Shown here one piece after another: positions 1 through 6,773 of a stretch of DNA of 11,781 nt; position 1 is the first letter of the stretch, and every line of letters starts with the position of its first letter. The stretch comes from a bacterium Ga0077546 (GTDB lineage: Bacteria > Cyanobacteriota > Vampirovibrionia > Obscuribacterales > Obscuribacteraceae). The notes under the pieces were generated by a model. That model searched no databases, had not been told where the DNA came from, and saw only the letters and a list, made by a program, of their open reading frames with translations. Made by a program: the position numbers and the translations under genes. The DNA is taken from the NCBI GenBank assembly GCA_001464165.1, contig LNEX01000254.1, positions 1 to 11,781 on the forward strand. Direction: 5' to 3'.

Positions 1-534
1 AATCTGTTCAGCCCCGCGCCAGAAAAAAATTTGTATGTGAATGGTGACAGAGAACAAAGTAAAGAAGTCTTTGCCGCTTCAGTCATGGAAGATTTTCGCA
101 ATCCATTCAAGAGTATGCAAAAGCTGTCAGTGCCGGCAGATGAAACCAGGGCCGAGCAAATTGCAGCACGCGATGTCGCCTTTGAAGCCGCAAATTGCTA
201 TCAAACCATTCAAATCAATCCGCAAGAAGGTTCTACAAAAACGATAACAACACTTAGTGATTTATCTTCTTCCAGAATACATATCAAATCGCTAGACGGC
301 TCTTCTACAACTTACACAGACCGGCTCGGAAGGCCAATTAGCGAAAGTCGTTTTGATGCTAGTGGCAAACTAATCGCTGAAACCACTTCACAATTCGACA
401 ACAATGCCAATGGTGCCATCCCAACAAAAAAAATAATTAGAACAGCCAACGAAACAACCGAGATTAGCCTAGACAGCCGAGGTATGGTTATAGCTAAAAC
501 CACCTTGCCTTATTCTGATTTGAACAATGCCTGA
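1..534 (+). CDS. Hypothetical protein, 5'-truncated by the window edge, with a YD/RHS-like C-terminal stretch
   Basis: The frame is open from base 1 to a TGA at 532-534, with no stop upstream inside the window. The gene therefore probably starts outside it. A TTG at 31 and an ATG at 85 are possible starts, but neither has a Shine-Dalgarno sequence, so I treat the gene as 5'-partial. About 177 residues are visible. They are polar, with no membrane segment. The C-terminal half contains Tyr-Thr-Asp-Arg-x-Gly-Arg-Pro followed by a second Asp-x-x-Gly-Lys turn, then a Ser/Thr-rich end. This resembles one or two degenerate YD (RHS-type) beta-repeats, but it is too short to assign. The stop overlaps the start of the macrodomain gene by 8 bases, so the two are almost certainly co-transcribed and probably translationally coupled. 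Function unknown. Confidence 0.6.
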   Translation, partial: NLFSPAPEKNLYVNGDREQSKEVFAASVMEDFRNPFKSMQKLSVPADETRAEQIAARDVAFEAANCYQTIQINPQEGSTKTITTLSDLSSSRIHIKSLDGSSTTYTDRLGRPISESRFDASGKLIAETTSQFDNNANGAIPTKKIIRTANETTEISLDSRGMVIAKTTLPYSDLNNA

Positions 535-1087
535 GGATTACAGCAAAGCATTTAACAACATTACTATTTCTCTACACCAAGGGGATATCACTAAAGAAAT
601 AGTAGAGGCCATAGTCAATGCAGCAAACTCCTCTCTTATGGGCGGGGGTGGCGTTGATGGTGCAATTCATCGCGCCGCTGGACCAACTGTTTTAGAAGAA
701 TGCAAACAAATCAGAGCTATGCAAGGCCAGTGTTCTCCAGGTAATGCCGTCATTACTGGTGGTGGCAGGCTAGCAGCACAATATATCATTCATACCGTAG
801 GACCGATCTGGAGAGGAGGTACTACTAATGAAAGTCAAATTCTCAGCAATGCCTACCAAAACTCGTTGCAGCTTGCCGTCGACAATCAAGTCGCCTCCAT
901 CGCCTTTCCCTCAATCAGCACCGGTGCCTACGGCTATCCGCTAGCTGAAGCAGCCAAGGTAGCGATTTCTAGTGTTGCTAGCTTTATAGCAGCCATAGAT
1001 CAAAACACTGAATTGAGACAGGTACGTTTTGTATTATTTGATGCTTTTACATACAATGCTTACAAAGAAGCACTGGCCAACATATAA
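527..1087 (+). CDS. Macrodomain protein, MacroD/YmdB-like ADP-ribose-binding hydrolase
   Basis: This 186-residue protein is one complete macrodomain. Proteins of this class bind ADP-ribose and often hydrolyse O-acetyl-ADP-ribose or remove mono-ADP-ribose from proteins in the cytosol. Visible hallmarks are Gly-Asp-Ile-Thr at 19-22 (adenine-binding Asp20), Asn-Ala-Ala-Asn at 31-34, the glycine-rich GGGGVDGAIH at 39-48 (Asn34 and Asp44 match the catalytic region of MacroD enzymes), and FPSISTGAYGYP at 127-138, the phosphate-binding loop. Length fits the family (about 170-190). The ATG at 527 lies inside the end of the preceding gene, eight bases before that gene's stop ends. There is no separate Shine-Dalgarno, which suggests coupled translation. 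No ADP-ribosyltransferase or NAD-consuming toxin is visible in the window, so the substrate is unknown. Family is confident; the exact reaction is inferred from the family. Confidence 0.93.
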   Translation: MPEDYSKAFNNITISLHQGDITKEIVEAIVNAANSSLMGGGGVDGAIHRAAGPTVLEECKQIRAMQGQCSPGNAVITGGGRLAAQYIIHTVGPIWRGGTTNESQILSNAYQNSLQLAVDNQVASIAFPSISTGAYGYPLAEAAKVAISSVASFIAAIDQNTELRQVRFVLFDAFTYNAYKEALANI

Positions 1088-1104
1088 GAGAAGAGAGCAA
1101 ACCA

Positions 1105-1142
1105 CTCGGGTCACGGTGACAGAGGAGTTAGCCGAGCTAACT
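1105..1142. terminator. Two small hairpins between convergent genes (weak terminator candidate)
   Basis: Between the converging macrodomain gene and the large minus-strand gene lie two inverted repeats. One is GTCA-CGG-TGAC near 1110-1120, flanked by CTC/GAG. The other is a perfect 7-bp stem, AGTTAGC-CGA-GCTAACT, at 1126-1142. Neither is followed by a T-run on either strand, so classical intrinsic termination is not clearly supported. Position is the main argument. Confidence 0.35.
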
Positions 1143-1156
1143 AAGACTTGCCCTAA

Positions 1157-4100
1157 TTATTCGTCGTCAAGGTCACGTTTGTAACCACGCTTACCGCCGC
1201 GCTGTTGCTTCTCGCGCTTGCTGCCTTTTTTGTAGCCGCCATCATCGCCCCATTCATCTTCTTCAACTACGGTGCGCCGATTCTGCCTATTCTTTCCGGC
1301 ATTGCGACCCCCATTATTATTGCCCCCTTCAGCAACATAAACCTGTGGTTCATAAGTAACTGGTGGATCGCTGGCTACCTCTTGGCGTGTGACTATTTCT
1401 GGCAGTGTAACGACTTCTGGCTTGGCAGCTACTTCTAGCTTGGCACCGTCAGGTTGCACCAACCCTTGCTCGACGAGGCGAGCAGTGAAGTCTTGGGGTA
1501 CAGGTTGCTTCAGCAGATCAGCTAAACCTTGTGAGATAGAGGCATCCGTGGGTGGCTCGAGAGTCACTGGAGCTTCCTGTAGTGGTTTAACTACTTCAGC
1601 AGCTGGTTCAACTACTGGTTCGAGGCGTTCAGCTACAGGCTCGTCAGCAGGGCGAGAATCTTGCTCGGCCTGCTTGTCTGTGCCCTTGGGCCTGAAGTTG
1701 TTTGGCTCTGCGCCTCGCAAAGGCTGTTCTGCCCTGGGTCTCTCTTGCGGGCTATCGCCGCCACGGTTACTGCGGAAATTACCACGACCACCGCCTGGTC
1801 CGTTGCGATCAAAACCACGACCAGCAGCAGCACCGAAGCCACCTGGAGTTTCAGGACGAGGATCGCGAATCTTACCCGAAACCATATCTGAAATTATCTG
1901 CTGAGCCCGCTGCCAACCAGGTTCGCTTTGAGGAATCAAGCGATTGACAATGGAAAGAGCAAAGGCTTCGTTAGTCTCACGAGCAGTGTCGTGATAAGCG
2001 GCATCTTGCCCTTTCTCTCTTGCTTTGTTGGCACTCTGATTAGACTTGTTACCAAATTGAATTGCATCTAGCAGCCCTCGAACATCTTCAAGCGAGCCGG
2101 TGCGAGGCACCACTAAATTGAGCAGTTCAGTATGCTCCGGTGCTGAGGTAGTAGGGTCTAATTTAGTGAGAATGTTCTTCACTGCAAAATGGTTCTGCGT
2201 GCCCAATTCAAGCAGTCGGTTGACTAGTTGCGGATTGGCAGCAGTATTTTGCATGTCGATAGCCAAATCAAGAACATTCAAGCGATCAGATAGTTGATTG
2301 TTAACAGGCCGCGGCGGACGATATTTCGCACTTTGCATTTCTACCATGCGACTAGCCTCAAGCCAGTTGGCAAGGTTTTGATCGAAGCCGGGACGATACT
2401 CATACTGACCACTACCATCAGTAGCTAAAGTCGAATAGCGCTCACGGAGACTTCTTAGATAAGTACTAGGCAATGCTTCTTTCAACACAGCTAAATTATC
2501 AACCGGTTTGCCAGCGGTTTCAGGATTCATGCCATTTCGAGTTTGGATGCGCTCATAGGCAAGCTGTAAGCGATTACCAATGTAGGACAACTCAGCTTCT
2601 GAAATAGGTCCAGGATCCGTTTTTTCTGGAGCAGCAAGAAATTTACGTATTGTGGGAATGTCAATTTTGGCATGATCGGGGTCACTTATGGCATCGCGCA
2701 CTTCAGCACGATTTAGCACGCGTCCGTTACCTATATGCATCAGCGCTAAATTATTCACATCAGGATGCATGCCAGGCTGATTTGCAGGTCGATAAGCATG
2801 AGCTAACCAATCAGCAAAGTCAGCATCGCTCATCTTGCCTATGTATTCACTGAGAATGGTGCCTTTGACGACCTTAGCAGTGCCTTCAGCTTGTTGAAAT
2901 TCTTTGATCAGAACCTCAGGACTGATGACAGCTCGACCGCCTTGATGTGTAATAGCGGCCTCAGGGTTCTGCTCAAGGCGCTCAGCTTGCAAGCGAGCCG
3001 CTGCCTGGCGGTCACCAGCAGCTTGATCAGCACTATATTCTGTTCTTTGTGCCTGAGCCAGAGCCTCGGGCTGGGCTCTCACTGTTGACTCAACGGCTGG
3101 AGTAAGCTCAGGCGCAACCGCCTCGTCTCCATCAAAAGCACGGCGTCCAGAGGCTGCTTCAAGTTGCTCTAACAAGTTGGGCGTCGTAACGCTGCGCTCG
3201 GGGAATTTGCTGAGAATACTGGTATGCAGCACAGCATCAATCACAGCTGCATGAACACCAGAACGAGTCTGATTGCCATAGGCTTCCATCAGTTTTGTGA
3301 AACCGGGGTTTTCATTGACCCACTGTTTAACGCTCTCCCTAAATTGCAAATGCTCAGCAGCACTGGTCACAGGCATTTTCATTAAGGCACCGAATGACAA
3401 TTTTACTTCTTGCGGAATTGGGTCGGTGTAACGATCGACTTTATTAATAACCCGCACTAGATTGCCAGAACCAGCATAAGCTTCTTGCACGATCTGATTA
3501 ACTTCACGATCACCAGCCAATTCTGTCACCATACGCAGTGGCACCTCGGCACCACGACCCTGACCGTAGGCGTAATCAAGAAGCTTATAAACATCAAGCG
3601 GACTAGCATTGTTCTTAGCGGCTGCCTCGGCTAGTTGAACTCCTTCCTTAAGAGTGGCAATGCTTTCGGGCGAACTTCTAAAGGCTTCTTTGATCAACTT
3701 TTCCATAGGCACATTGCCTAGGTCTTTAGCCTGCTCTGCCACTTTAGCCATAGCGACACTAACCGAGCGACCATCTCCGGCAGCGTGCTCAAAGAACGCC
3801 ACCACATCTTCAGGGGTCGCTCTATAATCTACAGCCTTGCTAGCCAAAGTCACACTTTGATCAAAGTTAGCTCTCTGACTCTCGCTAACTTGATGTGTGC
3901 GAGTATTTGAAAAGCTATCGGGACTTTGCACAAGTTCGTTAAGCTTTACGTCGGCTACTGGTTCAGCAACTGGCTTAACCTCAGCCAGTGGTTCAGCAGT
4001 TCGTTCAGCGCTGACAGGCACATCCTTGACCGTAGTCTCTCTAGGCACCACGGCTTCGGCAGACACATCAGATTTGAGCGGCTCAGCTGTTGGCTCAATT

Positions 4101-5254
4101 TTAGGCGGCGCAACTTCTTCACCAGCAAAAGCACGTCCAATCTTTCCTTGCGACTCCAGCGGCCTATCTGCCGGCGCCCCCAAACTAGGCTTTGCGGCAA
4201 AATGCATAGCCGTAGCACCGCTGGCACCAGCAGCACCATCAGTGATGGCTTGAAGGGCACCACGTTTGAGTATACGAGAAATATCGTAGCCACCAGCAAA
4301 ATCTTCGGAGTCTTTCTGGCGCATGAACTCATTAGTAGCACCAGAGCTAAAGCCAAAAGTTGCCCCCATACCAGTGTTAGGAAGAAGCTGACTTTCGTTG
4401 ACAAATTTACCCAGCTTAGAAGCGGCCATAGATTCGGCAATTGCAGTGCCTTCGAAGAGTTTCATGCCAGCTTTGCTCATTCCAGAGAAGGCACCATGAG
4501 CCCCCATAAAGAGACCGGCATCCATAACCATGGCTTTGCCATCGATAGCAGTGCTAAAGGTTTTGCCAATACCAGCAGCAAAACTATCGCCTGTCAGTTT
4601 GCCCTGCTCGTTCAAATAAGTAGAGCTGGTCAAGCCACTCTCATAAACACGAGAGCTAGCCCCCAAGGCCATGCCCTTTAGGCCGACACCCATATACCGG
4701 GCTGTGACAGTAGCAGCTTCTGCCGGAGCAAGGGTGAAACTTTTTGCCCCTACATAATCGAAAGTCTTCTTCAGGGCGAAACCCTTGAGGCCTCCCATGG
4801 CGAGGTTTACGGAGGCCTCGCCGGCTGTATCTTTGGTATGAACCGAATCTAGGCCATAAGCGACAATAGAACCAGCCAGCATAGCGCGAGACTTCGCCCC
4901 AGCAAAGAGCGGCACAGCCTTAATGAAACTGCCTGCATAAAAATCAACTTCGTTCTGCGACTTAACGGCCTGTTGATCACCTTGAACAGCTTGACGAATT
5001 TCATCGCGTAGACCGCTGTTGGCTGGTAGCACACCCTTAACAGCTTGACCTTCAGCTTGCAGCTTCAACTGTTTGAGTTGCTCCAAAGACTGTGTGTCTT
5101 TGTCATAAACAAGGTGCACCAACCTGTCGAGCACCGACTTGTTGTCGGCAGCCTCTTGATGCATATCAATTTGCTTGTTGAGCGACGCCAAAGAACCATC
5201 GCCTGCTCCAGCTTTGTCGAACTTAGAATTTAGAATTTCAGGATTTTCAGGCAT
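1157..5254 (-). CDS. Very large hypothetical protein (1365 aa) with duplicated helical unit, acidic linkers and RG/RGG-rich C-terminus
   Basis: I do not recognise this as a named family. Residues 1-100 are polar and helical. Residues 105-355 are Gly/Ala/Met-rich with hydrophobic stretches but no clear signal peptide or transmembrane helix. Residues 378-447 are a Pro/Glu/Ala/Val linker with repeated AEP/EPV motifs. Residues 479-605 hold a two-copy helical repeat. Residues 610-1130 are predicted mostly helical. Residues 1138-1166 are Gly/Arg-rich with RGF, RGN and RGG motifs. Residues 1204-1305 form a second Pro/Glu/Val linker. The tail (1310-1365) is Gly/Asn/Lys/Arg-rich with an acidic DLDDE end. 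RG/RGG tails elsewhere bind RNA or drive condensation; that is only an analogy here. The ATG at 5254 is the first start in frame after the spacer and lacks a good Shine-Dalgarno. The single uninterrupted 4.1-kb frame supports a real gene. It is transcribed alone, divergently from the response regulator. Confidence 0.85.
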   Translation of the reverse strand: MPENPEILNSKFDKAGAGDGSLASLNKQIDMHQEAADNKSVLDRLVHLVYDKDTQSLEQLKQLKLQAEGQAVKGVLPANSGLRDEIRQAVQGDQQAVKSQNEVDFYAGSFIKAVPLFAGAKSRAMLAGSIVAYGLDSVHTKDTAGEASVNLAMGGLKGFALKKTFDYVGAKSFTLAPAEAATVTARYMGVGLKGMALGASSRVYESGLTSSTYLNEQGKLTGDSFAAGIGKTFSTAIDGKAMVMDAGLFMGAHGAFSGMSKAGMKLFEGTAIAESMAASKLGKFVNESQLLPNTGMGATFGFSSGATNEFMRQKDSEDFAGGYDISRILKRGALQAITDGAAGASGATAMHFAAKPSLGAPADRPLESQGKIGRAFAGEEVAPPKIEPTAEPLKSDVSAEAVVPRETTVKDVPVSAERTAEPLAEVKPVAEPVADVKLNELVQSPDSFSNTRTHQVSESQRANFDQSVTLASKAVDYRATPEDVVAFFEHAAGDGRSVSVAMAKVAEQAKDLGNVPMEKLIKEAFRSSPESIATLKEGVQLAEAAAKNNASPLDVYKLLDYAYGQGRGAEVPLRMVTELAGDREVNQIVQEAYAGSGNLVRVINKVDRYTDPIPQEVKLSFGALMKMPVTSAAEHLQFRESVKQWVNENPGFTKLMEAYGNQTRSGVHAAVIDAVLHTSILSKFPERSVTTPNLLEQLEAASGRRAFDGDEAVAPELTPAVESTVRAQPEALAQAQRTEYSADQAAGDRQAAARLQAERLEQNPEAAITHQGGRAVISPEVLIKEFQQAEGTAKVVKGTILSEYIGKMSDADFADWLAHAYRPANQPGMHPDVNNLALMHIGNGRVLNRAEVRDAISDPDHAKIDIPTIRKFLAAPEKTDPGPISEAELSYIGNRLQLAYERIQTRNGMNPETAGKPVDNLAVLKEALPSTYLRSLRERYSTLATDGSGQYEYRPGFDQNLANWLEASRMVEMQSAKYRPPRPVNNQLSDRLNVLDLAIDMQNTAANPQLVNRLLELGTQNHFAVKNILTKLDPTTSAPEHTELLNLVVPRTGSLEDVRGLLDAIQFGNKSNQSANKAREKGQDAAYHDTARETNEAFALSIVNRLIPQSEPGWQRAQQIISDMVSGKIRDPRPETPGGFGAAAGRGFDRNGPGGGRGNFRSNRGGDSPQERPRAEQPLRGAEPNNFRPKGTDKQAEQDSRPADEPVAERLEPVVEPAAEVVKPLQEAPVTLEPPTDASISQGLADLLKQPVPQDFTARLVEQGLVQPDGAKLEVAAKPEVVTLPEIVTRQEVASDPPVTYEPQVYVAEGGNNNGGRNAGKNRQNRRTVVEEDEWGDDGGYKKGSKREKQQRGGKRGYKRDLDDE
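3440..3820 (-). repeat. Internal protein-level duplication in the large protein (two ~57-residue helical units)
   Basis: Residues 479-536 and 550-605 align. Both begin Ala-[Thr/Ser]-Pro-x-Asp-Val, continue to an aromatic-rich helix ending in Ala-x-Gly-x-Gly-Arg, then a Val-rich helix, then [Ile/Val]-x-[Lys/Gln]-Glu-Ala-[Phe/Tyr], then a Ser-containing turn and a basic helix. I aligned these by eye. The fold could be a TPR/HEAT-like solenoid pair, which is inference. Confidence 0.6.
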
Positions 5255-5472
5255 ACCAGTTGCGGGATAAGGCTTTCGACTGTGGGGCAGTCTACAATTT
5301 ACCGTTAGAGATTACGTTTTCAGGAAGACGTCAGCAATGGGGAAGCTCCCATGCTTCTATACTCTACATATGTATTACCTACTGTACCCACATCTGCGAA
5401 CGTTAAATCTGGCAGAGAGCCGGGCATAGTAAGCCTAGTCAGCTTTTTACTGAAAGGACCAACCTAGCCACA
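5255..5472. promoter_or_regulatory. Divergent intergenic region between the large gene and the response regulator
   Basis: This 218-bp spacer must hold promoters for both divergent genes. Toward the regulator there is a TATACT (-10-like) at 5358-5363, but the expected -35 position carries only CAATGG. Two dyads lie beside it: ATGGG-GAAGCT-CCCAT at 5337-5352 and the perfect palindrome TACATATGTA at 5365-5374. Both flank the -10-like box and could be operator sites. Toward the large gene, a TTGCTG-17-TAATCT pair on the minus strand is a weak match. AAGGA before the regulator (5454-5458) is 14 bases from the ATG, longer than usual. Confidence 0.35.
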
Positions 5473-6165
5473 ATGGCCAAAATCCTATTAGTTGAGGACG
5501 AACCGGACTTTTCAATTCTGATCGCGCAGCTTTTGGCGTCTGAACACCACACTGTTGAAATCGCCACCAGTGGCGAGTCAGCCCTAGAACTTCTGGCAGT
5601 CTATCACTTTGATTGCCTAATTCTCGACTGGAACCTCCCCGGCATCAGCGGGCTAGAGGTCTGTCAAAAATTCAGAGCAAAAAAGGGCCTAACCCCAATT
5701 TTAATGTTGACCGCTCGTCAGCACGTGGACGACAAATCTGCGGGGCTAGATTCAGGCGCAGATGACTATTTGACGAAGCCATTCGAACTGAAAGAACTGT
5801 CCTCTCGAGTAAGAGCGCTGCTTCGTCGGCCCACTAGTTTCCAGGGCACAAGCCTCAAGGTAGGCAAGCTTGAGATGGACGTCAACAATTTTAAGCTCAC
5901 AAACCATGGCAAGGAAGTTCAGCTGCTGCCGAAGGAATTTGCCTTACTTGAGTTTTTTATGCGCCACCCCAATCAGGTCTTTAGCCCAGAAACATTAATT
6001 GACCGAGTTTGGGCCTCTGACCACGAAGCTTCCCCTGAAACTATCCGCACCTATATAAAGCGCCTGCGCAAGAAACTCGATGTCGAAGGCAAGCCATCTA
6101 ATCTGTCAACCGTCCACGGCGTCGGCTACAAATTTGATCCGCAGATGGATTTGACTGCGGGATAA
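5473..6165 (+). CDS. OmpR/PhoB-family response regulator
   Basis: This is a complete 230-residue two-component response regulator, a cytoplasmic DNA-binding transcription factor. The receiver domain (1-118) has the acidic pair Glu8-Asp9, phospho-acceptor Asp52 in LILDWNLPG, switch Thr80 in LTAR and Lys102 in the Lys-Pro-Phe motif. The C-terminal winged helix (about 128-223) has the LLPKEFALLEF helix, a recognition helix at about 187-202 (SPETIRTYIKRLRKKL) and the VHGVGYKF wing at 214-221. All key residues are present, so it should be phosphorylatable. Length is normal for the OmpR family. No histidine kinase lies within the window, so it is an orphan at this scale. The stop codon (6163-6165) overlaps the first unit of a tandem repeat. 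Targets are unknown; the repeats next door are candidates. Confidence 0.93.
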   Translation: MAKILLVEDEPDFSILIAQLLASEHHTVEIATSGESALELLAVYHFDCLILDWNLPGISGLEVCQKFRAKKGLTPILMLTARQHVDDKSAGLDSGADDYLTKPFELKELSSRVRALLRRPTSFQGTSLKVGKLEMDVNNFKLTNHGKEVQLLPKEFALLEFFMRHPNQVFSPETLIDRVWASDHEASPETIRTYIKRLRKKLDVEGKPSNLSTVHGVGYKFDPQMDLTAG

Positions 6166-6308
6166 AACTAAACCGATATCGCTCTAACGTTGGATCCGCC
6201 AGCAAAAACTAAACCGATATCGCTCTAACTTGGATCCACCGGCCAAAACTAAACCGATATCGCTCTAACTTGGATCCACCGGCCAAAACTAAACCGATAT
6301 CGCTCTAA
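6164..6308. repeat. Tandem direct repeat, four copies of a 24-bp core at ~40-bp period
   Basis: A 24-bp core starting AAAACTAAACC and ending GATATCGCTCTAA occurs identically at 6164-6187, 6205-6228, 6245-6268 and 6285-6308, with start-to-start spacing of 41, 40 and 40 bp. Linkers 2 and 3 are identical (CTTGGATCCACCGGCC); linker 1 differs by an extra base and about three substitutions. Each core contains the 8-bp palindrome CGATATCG. Linkers 2 and 3 also contain the palindrome TGGATCCA. The array starts inside the response-regulator stop codon and ends 30 bp before a promoter candidate. It could be a binding-site array or a neutral minisatellite. Confidence 0.95.
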
Positions 6309-6337
6309 TTTCAAAATACTTTCTCCGTTCCACAACT

Positions 6338-6366
6338 TTGCCACATTTGGAACATAAACTCATACT
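6338..6366 (+). promoter_or_regulatory. Sigma-70-type promoter of the small gene at 6400
   Basis: TTGCCA (6338-6343; 5 of 6 to TTGACA) is followed at exactly 17 bp by CATACT (6361-6366; 4 of 6 to TATAAT). It lies 34 bp upstream of the ATG at 6400. Just after the -10, CTATCG and CGGTAG (6365-6382) can pair as a small 5'-leader hairpin with one G-U. Confidence 0.6.
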
Positions 6367-6399
6367 ATCGAACAAAACGGTAGCAACGAGGAAAACCCC

Positions 6400-6663
6400 A
6401 TGGCACGTGTTGATGTACTTGAACTCAAATCATTTCAAAAGATAAGCCTGAATGAAGTGCGCTATCTCAGCGAAATCGATTTAATCAAATGTCAACCAGT
6501 AGGCACGGAAGACAGACAAAAGAAATCACTGGCTAAGAACCCTGCAAACCTTGCAACTGAATTCAAATCAAGAATTGCGGCATTGTCTACTGCCTTCAAA
6601 TCTGCCCTAAACACAATCCTCTATGAAACCGTACCGCAGTGCGACACATACTCACCAGAGTAA
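6400..6663 (+). CDS. Small hypothetical protein (87 aa)
   Basis: I do not recognise this protein. It is real-looking because the ATG has a good Shine-Dalgarno (GAGGA at 6388-6392, 7 bases upstream). A promoter candidate precedes it and a strong hairpin terminator follows 36 bases after the TAA. The protein is soluble and basic in the middle (RQKKSLAKN). It starts with a hydrophobic/charged helix-like segment (VDVLELKSFQKISLNEVRYL), and a Ser/Ala/Phe-rich amphipathic stretch lies at about residues 55-75. It has two cysteines (31 and 81) and no membrane helix or known motif. It sits alone between the tandem repeat array and the convergent norB, so context says little about its role. It could be a regulator or adaptor controlled by the neighbouring response regulator, but nothing in the sequence proves this. 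Confidence 0.65.
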   Translation: MARVDVLELKSFQKISLNEVRYLSEIDLIKCQPVGTEDRQKKSLAKNPANLATEFKSRIAALSTAFKSALNTILYETVPQCDTYSPE

Positions 6664-6699
6664 CAAAGGCGCAGTTCGAACAATTTTTCCAGATAAAGG

Positions 6700-6739
6700 G
6701 GCGGGCTCAAGTCGAAAGACTTGGGCCCGCCGGGGTTTT
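6700..6739. terminator. Rho-independent-type terminator with GAAA tetraloop, possibly bidirectional
   Basis: A 14-bp stem (6700-6713 with 6718-6731, one T-G wobble) closes on a C-GAAA-G tetraloop, an unusually stable GNRA loop. On the plus strand it is followed by GGGGTTTT (6732-6739), terminating the small gene. On the minus strand the stem is followed by a CCTTTATCT tail, a weaker U-tract that could end the norB transcript, whose stop is 43 bp away. Confidence 0.8.
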
Positions 6740-6740
6740 A

Positions 6741-6770
6741 GGCATATCTCTTGTGGCCATATCTCCTGTG
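6741..6770. repeat. Tandem 15-bp duplication downstream of norB
   Basis: GGCATATCTCTTGTG is followed directly by GCCATATCTCCTGTG, two units matching at 13 of 15 positions, between the terminator and the norB stop codon. It is non-coding and may be simple replication slippage. Confidence 0.75.
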
Positions 6771-6773
6771 ACC

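Noticed and set aside
3897..4681. Long plus-strand open frames (up to 251 codons) antisense to the large minus-strand gene
   Set aside because: They have no ribosome binding sites, their Ser/Arg/His-rich composition is typical of antisense frames, and they lie wholly within a continuous 1365-codon gene.
6164..6308. CRISPR array
   Set aside because: The linkers between the repeats are nearly identical to each other rather than unique spacers, they are only 16-17 bp, and no cas genes are present.
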